Shown: positions 16,621 to 24,018 of the stretch, piece after piece
Layout: each line of letters starts with the position of its first letter
Numbering within the stretch: position 1 is the stretch's first letter
NCBI GenBank assembly: GCA_029688825.1
Contig: JARUKX010000003.1
Location: forward strand, 62,001-126,000
Reading direction: 5' to 3'
Length of the DNA stretch: 64,000 nucleotides
DNA from: Haloarculaceae archaeon H-GB1-1
GTDB lineage: Archaea; Halobacteriota; Halobacteria; Halobacteriales; Haloarculaceae
Program-made: the position numbers and the translations under genes
Notes under the pieces: model-generated
What the model was told of the DNA's origin: nothing
Databases searched by the model: none
What the model saw: only the letters and a program-made list of their open reading frames with translations

Positions 16621-17511
16621 CTAGGACACTGCGTTGCCGTTGACGGCTACACCGAGGCGTTGTTCGTCGGCAACGACGTCCTCCCCCGAAGCAGTTTGGT
16701 ATCGAGGTGTTACGGAAACGAGGTAAGTTCCGTTCGTCGTCTCGGGGTACGCGCCAGCGGTCACCGTAATCGTCTGGCTGTCCCCCGGACGCAATCTCTC
16801 GATGAAGACACTCGTGGTCGAACCCTCGACACCCCGACCCCCGACGAAGACGGAGGTGTTGTCGACGGCGATTCGGAGGCCGACCTCGGAGGCCGTTTCG
16901 GTCCCGGTGTTTCGAACCTGGAAGGTGTACGTCCCGACGGACCCCGGAACCAGGTCGGTCTGATCGACCCCTTCGACATCCAGACGGACCTGCGGTCGTA
17001 CCACGAGCGGGACGGTCACGATCTCGCGCTGGTCTCGATCGATCCACTCCGTCTCGTCGCCTCCGTACCGGATCAGCGGCGTGTACTCGTAGGTCACTTC
17101 GAACGGTATTTCGTACGTCCCAGGCCGAATCGAGTCGTTGAGTTGGAACTCGAACGTGGCGGTCTGGGGTTCGTCGGGCCCGACTTCGCCGACGACGACG
17201 GAGTTCCCGGTCCCCGCCAATCCCGTCGATAAGTCGTCGGAGAGCCTCTCGGTGGCAACTCGCACGCGGACGTTTCGCGCCGTGACGACGTGACGAACGA
17301 GTTCGACCGGGCCACCCCGTACGATCGTGGCGTCGTTCCGCAGCACGACCGCGAACTCTCCTTGCCCTCCCCAGGGAACGCTGCTTTCGGATGTCGTCGC
17401 AATGATATTCGGACTTCCCACGACCGTTCCGCTCTGCTGAGCAGCTATGGGTACGGCCCCTCCAACGACGACCAGACCGACGAGGAGGGCGATGGCACCT
17501 CTCGTGAACAT
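16621..17511 (-). CDS. Exported CARDB/COG1361-type beta-domain protein
   Basis: A 296-residue exported protein. A signal peptide (MFTRGAIALLVGLVVVGGAV, cleavage near AAQQ) precedes at least two Ig-like beta domains. The second contains the typical LVPGSVGTYTFQVRNTGTET and the RPGDSQTITVTAGAY pattern seen in COG1361/CARDB proteins. Sequons NDS, NTS and NGT suggest N-glycosylation. Most haloarchaeal relatives I know continue into a C-terminal membrane helix; this one ends at NGNAVS, so it may be released or truncated. It lies upstream of, and in the same direction as, the S-layer-type gene. Confidence 0.72.
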   Translation of the reverse strand: MFTRGAIALLVGLVVVGGAVPIAAQQSGTVVGSPNIIATTSESSVPWGGQGEFAVVLRNDATIVRGGPVELVRHVVTARNVRVRVATERLSDDLSTGLAGTGNSVVVGEVGPDEPQTATFEFQLNDSIRPGTYEIPFEVTYEYTPLIRYGGDETEWIDRDQREIVTVPLVVRPQVRLDVEGVDQTDLVPGSVGTYTFQVRNTGTETASEVGLRIAVDNTSVFVGGRGVEGSTTSVFIERLRPGDSQTITVTAGAYPETTNGTYLVSVTPRYQTASGEDVVADEQRLGVAVNGNAVS

Positions 17512-17565
17512 ACCTGTAATTCGAACTACTGTTCGAGGAGGCTTCCATGTGTGGGTCGCCCCAAC

Positions 17566-18288
17566 TCAGCCCTGCAGGTCGGCGTCGGCGAGCGCTTCGT
17601 TGAGATCGGCGCGGACGTGTTCTCCGTGTTCGCGGTCGCTCGCTGTCGTGACGACGCGGTTCTCCTGCACGCTGGACCCGTCCCGGATGAGCATGCGGAC
17701 GTTGCCGTTGTCGTCAGCACGCGTGGCCTTCGCCCGCACGCCCGTCCGAGAGCCGGACCCGCCGGCGTCGATGGGCCCCGGAATCACCTTCTTGACGTGG
17801 GGGTGGCCGGCGACGGTGTGGACCGCGCGCATGCCCGCCCGGTTGCCGATGAGCGTCGAGTGGGTCCCGCCGATCTTCGACTCCGGCGAGGCGTCGACGA
17901 CTTCGAGCGCCGGTTCGCCCTTGCGCTCGATGACGGTCTGGACCGGCGTCTCGCTCTCGACGCGGTAGAACTCGTAGTGAAGTTGTCCGCGGACCGCTTG
18001 CACGACCTCTCGGTCACCGGTCACGTACACTTCCTCGGGCCGCTTCCGCCGGACTTCGTCGGCGACCTTCCCGGCGAAGTTGCGGAGTTCCACGACGCCG
18101 GTCTCCTCGCCGTCTTCGGGGGTCGTCGTGACGCCGCGCTGGCCGACGACGGTCTCCTCGTGGATCGACGTGACCGTCGCGCGGTCCCGCTGCAGTTCGA
18201 GCACGACCGTGTCGGCGTTGGGCGTCCGACAGACCAGACAGTAGTCTCCGGGCCTGCGGAGACTGGACGCACACTGCCGACATTCCAT
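17566..18288 (-). CDS. DUF2103 family zinc-ribbon protein
   Basis: A 240-residue archaeal protein. It starts MECRQCASSLRRPGDYCLVC, a zinc ribbon with two CxxC pairs, followed by a mixed alpha-beta domain with SPESKIGGTHSTLIG and HTVAGHPHVKKVIPGPI. Members of DUF2103 are described only as predicted metal-binding proteins. The stop lies 54 nt from the exported-protein gene and the start is 60 nt downstream of truD's end, all on the minus strand. Function unknown. Confidence 0.82.
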   Translation of the reverse strand: MECRQCASSLRRPGDYCLVCRTPNADTVVLELQRDRATVTSIHEETVVGQRGVTTTPEDGEETGVVELRNFAGKVADEVRRKRPEEVYVTGDREVVQAVRGQLHYEFYRVESETPVQTVIERKGEPALEVVDASPESKIGGTHSTLIGNRAGMRAVHTVAGHPHVKKVIPGPIDAGGSGSRTGVRAKATRADDNGNVRMLIRDGSSVQENRVVTTASDREHGEHVRADLNEALADADLQG

Positions 18289-18348
18289 GGGAGAAGGTCT
18301 TCAATGCGAGCGGATAAACGAGGCGGTTCGCGCCGACTCGACAATCGG

Positions 18349-19671
18349 TCAGCTCATCGAACCGGGATCGGTCTTCAGGAACTCTCTGAGAACGACCGTC
18401 GCGTACGACCCCTTGGGGAGCGAGAACGAGAACGTGAGCGGGTCGCGCTCGACGTCGAGGGCCGTGTCCACGAGGACGGCTCTGCGGGTCCCGGTCGAAT
18501 CGAACGCGCCGGGAAGGTCGAAGTCACTCGGAGCGAGGTCGAGGTCCTCGAGGACGGCCCGTTCGATCTCTCCCGGCTCGCCGTCCGAGAGTTCCGTCTC
18601 AGTGCCCACCAGCGGCGCGGTCACGAACGCGCGTCCGCGCTCGCAGTGTCTCGCGACGGTGTCGACGCGCGCTGCAGTCACCTGTTGCGTGCGGTCGGTG
18701 TCGGGCATGCTGAGCCCGTCCGGTGCGTCGGCGTCCGCGAAGCAGACCACGTCGCCCTCGACCGGGTGGGTGAACGGGAGGCCGCGTTCGAGTCGCTTCG
18801 AGAGAATGCGGTTGAACGCGTACGATTGGGCTGCGTTGACGAACAGCGACTGGAGGTTCGTCGGGACCGTCTCCAGCGCTGCGCGGAAGTCCTCCTGGTC
18901 GTCGCCACCGTTCTCGACGAGGGTATGGAGCATCGACCGCTCGTAGCGCAGCCGACCCGGCATCCGGTCGAGCGCGGCCTGCCAGTCTTCCGTGTCGTCG
19001 ACGAAGGCCCGTGCCTCCTGCGTGTCCTCCGGTTCACGCTCGGATGGATTGCCGACGTACGTCATGACCGCGTCCTTCCAGTCGCCGCGGGCGACCGCCA
19101 GTCCGACCTCGTGGGTCACGGGTCGTCGGCTTCCGAACCGCTGTTGGCCGAAGTAGTTCGGGACCGCGACGGCACCGTCGCCGAACGACCGGAGGTCGGC
19201 CACGACGTCGTCGACGTACTCGGGGTGGTCGGGGTCACGAACGACGATCTCGAAGGCGTTCCCTGCGAGGTCGCCGAAGAGAATCGGACGACCAGTTCTG
19301 CCGACGACCTCGATCTCCGCGTCGTGAACGTCCGGTATCGCCTCGGGGTCGGCGTCCTTCACCGACACGAGCTGGGTCGTGACCGCCCGTTTGTCCTTCG
19401 TGCCGGCCCAGGAGACCCGTTCACGGCTGATTCCGAGGCCGTTGGATAGCGTCGACGCGAAGTCGTTCGTGTCCCAGCCGCGAAGCGTCGCGCGGAGCAG
19501 GAGGTGTGGATACGCGCCGGTGTCCGCGTCGAGCGGCTCGGCGTCGAACCGTTCGAGTTCGCGGACGCGGAAGTCGTCCGGGTCGCGTTTTATCTCGCCG
19601 CCGATTCCATCGGCGCTACTCACGTAGTGTTCGATGCCGACGGCACGTTCGAGTGGATGTCCCGGACGCAT
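18349..19671 (-). CDS. truD: tRNA pseudouridine(13) synthase TruD
   Basis: A 440-residue enzyme that isomerises U13 of tRNAs. The archaeal N-terminus [20 protein letters not shown] is present. The catalytic Asp lies in [13 protein letters not shown] and the NYFGQQRFG motif follows. The large insertion typical of the TRUD domain spans the middle. The length matches other haloarchaeal TruD proteins. The first codon is ATG and precedes the conserved segment directly, so the start is firm. Confidence 0.95.
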   Translation of the reverse strand: MRPGHPLERAVGIEHYVSSADGIGGEIKRDPDDFRVRELERFDAEPLDADTGAYPHLLLRATLRGWDTNDFASTLSNGLGISRERVSWAGTKDKRAVTTQLVSVKDADPEAIPDVHDAEIEVVGRTGRPILFGDLAGNAFEIVVRDPDHPEYVDDVVADLRSFGDGAVAVPNYFGQQRFGSRRPVTHEVGLAVARGDWKDAVMTYVGNPSEREPEDTQEARAFVDDTEDWQAALDRMPGRLRYERSMLHTLVENGGDDQEDFRAALETVPTNLQSLFVNAAQSYAFNRILSKRLERGLPFTHPVEGDVVCFADADAPDGLSMPDTDRTQQVTAARVDTVARHCERGRAFVTAPLVGTETELSDGEPGEIERAVLEDLDLAPSDFDLPGAFDSTGTRRAVLVDTALDVERDPLTFSFSLPKGSYATVVLREFLKTDPGSMS

Positions 19672-19827
19672 CTGTCCACAGTTAATGCTCGTGGTACTAG
19701 TAGCCCTCGTTCCGGAGTGTCGTGGCTGCCTTCGACCCCTTTATAGAGAATCTTATCTGACAAATTAGAAATGCCGCATCAATTAATTTCATTTCTTTGG
19801 AGTGCGTATACTGTTACTGGGGCTACG

Positions 19828-20103
19828 ATGTACGACTTGACTGGCTTTCAGCGTGACCTGCTATACGTTGTCGCGGGGCTGGAAGAACCACATGGACTAG
19901 CAATCAAGGAAGAACTCGAAGATTACTACGAGAGCGCGGTCAATCACGGCCGCCTCTACCCGAATCTCGACGAACTCGTCGACAAAGGGCTCGTCGAGAA
20001 GGGGGAGAAGGATCGACGAACGAACTACTACACGGTGACCCAACGAGGGCAACGGGAGCTCGACGCTCGGTCGAACTGGGAAGCGCAGTACATCACCTCC
20101 TGA
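19828..20103 (+). CDS. PadR-family winged-helix regulator
   Basis: A 91-residue DNA-binding protein: MYDLTGFQRDLLYVVAGLEE, GLAIKEELEDYYESAVNHGR LYPNLDELVDKG (in pieces) and a wing DRRTNYYTVTQRGQ. This is the common short haloarchaeal PadR type without the C-terminal dimer domain. An in-frame ATG 57 nt upstream would add a non-conserved tail. The upstream DNA (19735-19820) is AT-rich with gtatac at 19806-19811. Targets are unknown; it is divergent from truD. Confidence 0.88.
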   Translation: MYDLTGFQRDLLYVVAGLEEPHGLAIKEELEDYYESAVNHGRLYPNLDELVDKGLVEKGEKDRRTNYYTVTQRGQRELDARSNWEAQYITS

Positions 20104-20304
20104 CCACATCGGGTGGAGGATGGTTTCGAGCCGAGTCGTCTCGGTGGTGGGCGCAACGGTGGTCGATGCAGAAGCGACCATTTCGTAACGGCCCGTCTGG
20201 GGCGGCTCAGTTCGCTCCTTAGGTTGCTGCACTGTGAGTGGCGACGCCGTCGAACGGTCGGCGACAACGACACGCTAATCCGGCCATCGGCGCAAGAGCC
20301 AGCT

Positions 20305-20742
20305 ATGCCGGACCTCGTCGACACGATCATCGAGAACCGCTGGATCGTCCAACCCAACCACGCCAACACCCTCGGGACCGCACACGGTGGGACGGTTCTG
20401 AAGTGGATGGACGAGGTCGGTGCGCTGTCGGCGATGCGGTTCGCAGGCGAGAACTGCGTCACGGCGCGGATGGACCAGGTGAACTTCAAGCGTCCCATCG
20501 ACGTCGGCGATACGGCACTCATCGAGGCGTACGTCTACGACGCGGGATCCTCGAGCGTGAAGGTCCGACTCCGTGCCTTCCGGGAGAACCCTCGGACCGG
20601 TGAGAGCGAACTCACGACGGAATCGTACTCCGTCTACGTGGCCATCGACGAGGAGCGTCGTCCGACCTCCGTACCCGAGCTGACCGTCTCCACGGCGGAG
20701 GGAGAGCGGAAACAGGAACAGGCACGCAACGGCGAGGCGTAA
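20305..20742 (+). CDS. Hotdog-fold acyl-CoA thioesterase
   Basis: A 145-residue hotdog protein of the YciA/BACH type. The segment HANTLGTAHGGTVLKWMDEVGA contains the active-site region with the conserved Asp/Glu, followed by VTARMDQVNFKRPIDVGD, which shapes the CoA pocket. It should hydrolyse acyl-CoA thioesters; chain-length preference is not readable. The start at 20305 is supported by a TATA-like gctaatcc at 20275-20282. The region 20104-20304 before it has no other feature I recognise. Confidence 0.88.
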   Translation: MPDLVDTIIENRWIVQPNHANTLGTAHGGTVLKWMDEVGALSAMRFAGENCVTARMDQVNFKRPIDVGDTALIEAYVYDAGSSSVKVRLRAFRENPRTGESELTTESYSVYVAIDEERRPTSVPELTVSTAEGERKQEQARNGEA

Positions 20743-20778
20743 GTCACGCTTATCCGCGTCCCGGCGATACCGTCACCC

Positions 20779-21237
20779 ATGAGCCTCGATGTTTCCCCAC
20801 CGGACCCGCCGGAGCTGAACCCGTCGCTCGACGCCGACGCGTACGACGACGTCGACGTACAGGGTGAGGAGTACCGCCGGGAAGAACTACAGGAGTTCCT
20901 CGAAACGGGAGCCTGGGAGCAGGCGTTCGACGAGTGGGCCGCCAGCACCGGTCTCACCGAGGAGGCGTACGACATCGCCCGCGAACTCGACATGTTCGCG
21001 GAGTTCGACTTCTTCTGGGACGACTTCGCCGACCGGGTCGGCTATCACGCGCCGGGGCTCCCCGAGAACTGGCGGGAGCGAGCGCTCCATCCCGACCTCC
21101 AGAACTGGAGCACGGTCTCGTCGATCAACGCGTCGCTGGCCGAATTCGGACAGATAGTCTGCGAGGTACTGAAAACCGAGTACGTCGACTGGGAAGCCGA
21201 TTACAGCGGTCCCGACGACTTGCCTGACTTCGAGTAA
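20779..21237 (+). CDS. Acidic haloarchaeal protein of unknown function
   Basis: A 152-residue very acidic soluble protein. It opens with a Pro/Asp-rich leader (MSLDVSPPDPPELNPSLDAD), then predicted helices rich in Trp and Phe (FDFFWDDFADRVGYHAPGLP). No catalytic motif or known domain is recognised. A TATA-like cgcttatcc near 20748-20756 lies 27 nt before the ATG, so it probably has its own leaderless transcript. Its end abuts the convergent zinc-ribbon gene at 21238. Confidence 0.72.
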   Translation: MSLDVSPPDPPELNPSLDADAYDDVDVQGEEYRREELQEFLETGAWEQAFDEWAASTGLTEEAYDIARELDMFAEFDFFWDDFADRVGYHAPGLPENWRERALHPDLQNWSTVSSINASLAEFGQIVCEVLKTEYVDWEADYSGPDDLPDFE

Positions 21238-21384
21238 CTATTCTCGCGGGACTGCGATGTTCCGTACTGCACCGTCGCCACAGTTGCTGCAGTTCTCTAC
21301 GGTACCCGAGGATTGCATTCGAGAGCCGCAGCTCGTACATTCGTAGTGCGATTCCCCAGGAGTGTATGGGTCTGGCACCTTCAT
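21238..21384 (-). CDS. Rubrerythrin-like zinc-ribbon miniprotein
   Basis: A 48-residue protein with two CxxC knuckles (YECTSCGSRM and ENCSNCGDG), ending VRNIAVPRE. This pattern recurs in haloarchaeal miniproteins annotated as rubrerythrin-like domain proteins. The start at 21384 (MKVPDPYTPGESHYEC) fits that family, and a TATA-like cttaatga on the minus strand (21408-21415) lies at the expected distance. The ligands are probably zinc or iron. Such copies are often multiple per genome, role unknown. Confidence 0.8.
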   Translation of the reverse strand: MKVPDPYTPGESHYECTSCGSRMQSSGTVENCSNCGDGAVRNIAVPRE

Positions 21385-21452
21385 GTGCACAGAAAATCGA
21401 CGAATGTCATTAAGCGTTCTGCATAAGCACATCCATGTGATATTATGCTGAC

Positions 21453-22025
21453 TTAGGTATTATTATCGGCGAGGGTCCGCGCCGACACGACGAACGTCTC
21501 TCGTCGGTCCTCCCCCCGAACTACCTCGAATCCCGCAGCTTCGAGGTCACGTCGGGCAGTTTCGGCGTCGAAGCGTTCCGACAGTGGTGGACCACGCTCG
21601 CCCTCACCGGCTGCCGTCCAGTCGCCGATTCCCAGACGACCGCCGGGACGAAGCACTCGCTCGACCTCCGCGAGTGCGTCCGCATTGGCGAACTCGTGAT
21701 ACGTCATCGTCGAGAAGGCGGCGTCGAGGGCGTCGTCCTCGAACGGGAGGTCGGACACTTCGGCGGTGACGAAGGTGACGGCCTCGGAGGCCCCCTTCTG
21801 GCGATAGTGGTCGTGCATGTCCGGTTGGACGTCGACCGCGTAGACGGACTCCGCGTACGGTGCGACGTCCTCGGTGTAGAATCCGGTGCCACTTCCGAGG
21901 TCGGCCACGACATCCTCGCCCGATGGTCGAAAGAGTGCGAGCAATTCGTCGACCGAGAGGTACGCGTACCGGGTCGGGTCGTCGAGTTTGTCTGCTCGAT
22001 CGACGTCGAACGTGTGAAAGCCCAT
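21453..22025 (-). CDS. Class I SAM-dependent methyltransferase
   Basis: A 190-residue Rossmann-fold methyltransferase. Motif I reads VVADLGSGTGFYTEDV, followed by YAVDVQPDM (motif II acidic residue) and the LDAAFSTMTYHEFA motif IV region. This looks like a UbiE/COG2226-type small-molecule methyltransferase, but no substrate can be assigned. It lies upstream of the zinc-ribbon miniprotein on the same strand, with 68 nt that carry a separate promoter. Confidence 0.88.
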   Translation of the reverse strand: MGFHTFDVDRADKLDDPTRYAYLSVDELLALFRPSGEDVVADLGSGTGFYTEDVAPYAESVYAVDVQPDMHDHYRQKGASEAVTFVTAEVSDLPFEDDALDAAFSTMTYHEFANADALAEVERVLRPGGRLGIGDWTAAGEGERGPPLSERFDAETARRDLEAAGFEVVRGEDRRETFVVSARTLADNNT

Positions 22026-22131
22026 AGTAGCGCTTCGACCGAGGGTTGCTTAAAGCAGTCGCCGGGCTGGGACCGTGCCAGTCGCTGCCGCGTCCGAGAC
22101 GTTCATTAGTCCCCACTTCCCACAGACGTAT

Positions 22132-22311
22132 ATGACGACTATCGTCCCCCCGAAGGAACGCGAGTGCGAGCGGTGTGGCCGACACGACGTCTGGGACGAC
22201 GACGCGGATACCTGGACGGTCGTAACCGAGGACGACGCGAAACAGATCGGCGACCCGTTCTGTCTCCACGAGTGGGACATCAACGGGGAGTACAATCCAC
22301 TCGGTGAGTGA
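22132..22311 (+). CDS. HEWD family zinc-knuckle protein
   Basis: A 59-residue protein: MTTIVPPKERECERCGRHDV at the start and PFCLHEWDINGEYNPLGE at the end. The CERCG knuckle plus FCLHEWD suggests a metal site. The HEWD family is named after this motif and is restricted to haloarchaea as far as I know. A TATA-like ttcattag at 22101-22108 supports the start. Function unknown. Confidence 0.8.
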   Translation: MTTIVPPKERECERCGRHDVWDDDADTWTVVTEDDAKQIGDPFCLHEWDINGEYNPLGE

Positions 22312-22376
22312 GTGCGAGCGGTTCTCGGGAGTTCGGTCGTCGGTCGGCCACGAACCGTCGTACGCACCGAGTCACG

Positions 22377-22430
22377 TATCGAACGGTGAATCACGATTTC
22401 TGTGTCGCGTCGCATATCGAACGGTGAATC
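22377..22430. repeat. 16-bp direct repeat pair
   Basis: The sequence tatcgaacggtgaatc occurs at 22377-22392 and again at 22415-22430, 38 bp apart start to start, in the 197-nt gap between the HEWD gene and the next zinc-finger gene. The second copy ends 50 nt before that gene's TATA box, so it could bind a regulator, or it may be a short duplication. Confidence 0.6.
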
Positions 22431-22479
22431 CAGATGCCTGAGCCGTTCCACGTGACGAACGGTGGGTGCGAACGAGCCC

Positions 22480-22486
22480 TTATTTA
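22480..22486 (+). promoter_or_regulatory. TATA box of the zinc-finger gene at 22509
   Basis: The sequence ttattta lies 23-29 nt before the ATG at 22509 and supports this start over the longer frame from 22434. Confidence 0.6.
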
Positions 22487-22508
22487 CCCCGCCGCTGTAT
22501 CCCCAATT

Positions 22509-22670
22509 ATGACAACTAGGTGTAAACTTTGCCGGCGCGACGTCCCAGACTCGACGCCCAGTCCCTACTGCACGTGTGGCTGGCGGCTCGACCAAAACTG
22601 TAGGGCTGCACATACGAGCTGGTGTCCCGCGCACGGTGAGGAAGCCTGGATCGGTGCCCAGGAGATCTGA
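22509..22670 (+). CDS. Small zinc-finger protein
   Basis: A 53-residue protein with many metal ligands: MTTRCKLCRRDVPDSTPSPY, CTCGWRLDQNC and SWCPAH. The spacing would allow two zinc sites. It resembles the many haloarchaeal zinc-finger microproteins, some of which affect motility and biofilm formation, but I cannot match it to a named one. A clear TATA box fixes the start. A 16-bp direct repeat lies upstream. Confidence 0.72.
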   Translation: MTTRCKLCRRDVPDSTPSPYCTCGWRLDQNCRAAHTSWCPAHGEEAWIGAQEI

Positions 22671-22732
22671 CGTTCGTATTTTCCGACACAGCGGTCGACA
22701 GCTTCTTACGCTCGACGCCGACAGCCACGCAC

Positions 22733-23038
22733 ATGCCCACCGTATACGTCACGGCACCACCCGAGTCAGCAGACGACCTCGCCCGCGCGCTCGTCGAGGA
22801 CCGACTCGCCGCCTGCGTGAACGCCGTGGACTGTGATTCGACCTATCGCTGGGAGGACGAGGTCCACGAAGACGAGGAGGTCATCCTGCTCGTCAAGACG
22901 ACCGACGAGCGGTACCCGGCGCTCGCCGAACGTATCGAGGAGCTCCATCCGCACGACGTCCCATGTATCGAGCGCTTCGAAGAAACGGACGTTCTGGCCC
23001 CCTTCGCCGAGTGGCGGGCCGACTGCGTCGACGACTAG
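22733..23038 (+). CDS. cutA: Divalent-cation tolerance protein CutA
   Basis: A 101-residue trimeric CutA1 protein. The sequence MPTVYVTAPPESADDLARAL, LAACVNAVD and EVILLVKTTDERYPAL follows the family closely and keeps the buried core strands. CutA is linked to copper and other divalent metals in bacteria; its archaeal role is uncertain. It converges with the DUF368 gene and overlaps its end by 4 nt. A TATA-like cttcttacg near 22702-22710 supports the start. Confidence 0.93.
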   Translation: MPTVYVTAPPESADDLARALVEDRLAACVNAVDCDSTYRWEDEVHEDEEVILLVKTTDERYPALAERIEELHPHDVPCIERFEETDVLAPFAEWRADCVDD

Positions 23039-24012
23039 TACGACAGGTCGTCGGTGTAGAGTTCCAGCAACACGACGGCCAGGGCACCGGCGAGGACGGC
23101 AAGTGCGGTCACACCGACCGTATTCGGCGTCCACGCGGCCGTGTTCGCCAGCACTTCTTCGGCGGGCGTTCGGAGCGCACCGACCATCAGACTGACCAGG
23201 AACGTCAGCGTCGCGGTTCGGTAGTGGTCCAGCGCCCAGCGGATGAGCCGCGAGACGGTGAGGAGTCCGACGAGCGCTCCGACCGCATACGACGCGACGA
23301 AGGTTGCCGCGTCCAGCAGTGCGGATACGCTCCCGCCAGTCGCCAGCCCGAATACCTGATCGACGAACGACTTCAGCGTCCCCGTCAGGAACTCGTACTG
23401 CCCCAGCAGAATCAGGACGAACGCCCCCGAGACGCCCGGTAGAATCATCGCCGTGATCGAGATCGCCCCCGCGACCAGGATGACCAGCGGAGAGTGCGGG
23501 AGTGCGCTGGTGAACGCCGGGTTCGAGATGTAGAATGCGAATGCGAATCCGACGACGCCGGCGAGCACCTGCCCGAGCGTCCGCACGTTCACCTCTCTGT
23601 AGAGGACGACGGCCGACCCCGCGATGAGGCCGAAGAAGAACGCGAACGTCAGGCTCCGGTAGTTGACGAGCGCGAAGTGCACGACGCGGGAGACCGTCAC
23701 GATAGCGGACACGACGCCGACTCCCAGCACTGCAAGGAACGGCACGTCCATCGCGAACAGCTTTCGCAGGAACGCTGCGCGCCCCTCACGACGGTGGATT
23801 CGCGTGATGTACGCCAGCGCCGACGGTTCGAGCGACGACAGCGCGGTGATGAGCCGTTCGTAGATGCCCGTAATGAGGGCGATGGTGCCGCCGGACATCC
23901 CGGGCAGTGAATCCGCTGCACCCATGGCCACGCCCTTCAGGAAGACGCTCAGCCAGCCGCGAACGCTGGCGATGGTCGCGAACTCCTGGTCGGTGAGTGA
24001 GTCCTGCGCCAC
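23035..24012 (-). CDS. DUF368 (PopT-type) polyprenyl-phosphate transporter candidate
   Basis: A 325-residue integral membrane protein with about 8-9 hydrophobic helices. It opens with the DUF368 signature KGVAMGAADSLPGMSGGTIA, and a second related copy (ISITAMILPGVSGAFVLILL) gives the internal repeat typical of the family. Bacterial DUF368 members (PopT) return undecaprenyl phosphate across the membrane for reuse. The start is 6 nt after the aglB stop, so the two are almost certainly co-transcribed. In this context it probably recycles dolichyl phosphate left by AglB. The family is seen; the archaeal role is inference. Confidence 0.85.
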   Translation of the reverse strand: MAQDSLTDQEFATIASVRGWLSVFLKGVAMGAADSLPGMSGGTIALITGIYERLITALSSLEPSALAYITRIHRREGRAAFLRKLFAMDVPFLAVLGVGVVSAIVTVSRVVHFALVNYRSLTFAFFFGLIAGSAVVLYREVNVRTLGQVLAGVVGFAFAFYISNPAFTSALPHSPLVILVAGAISITAMILPGVSGAFVLILLGQYEFLTGTLKSFVDQVFGLATGGSVSALLDAATFVASYAVGALVGLLTVSRLIRWALDHYRTATLTFLVSLMVGALRTPAEEVLANTAAWTPNTVGVTALAVLAGALAVVLLELYTDDLSY

Positions 24013-24018
24013 GGGTGC

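Noticed and set aside
16442-17548. A 368-residue minus-strand frame that overlaps the exported CARDB-type gene
   Set aside because: It is Arg/Ser-rich, lacks a signal peptide and motifs, whereas the other frame gives a signal peptide and beta domains.
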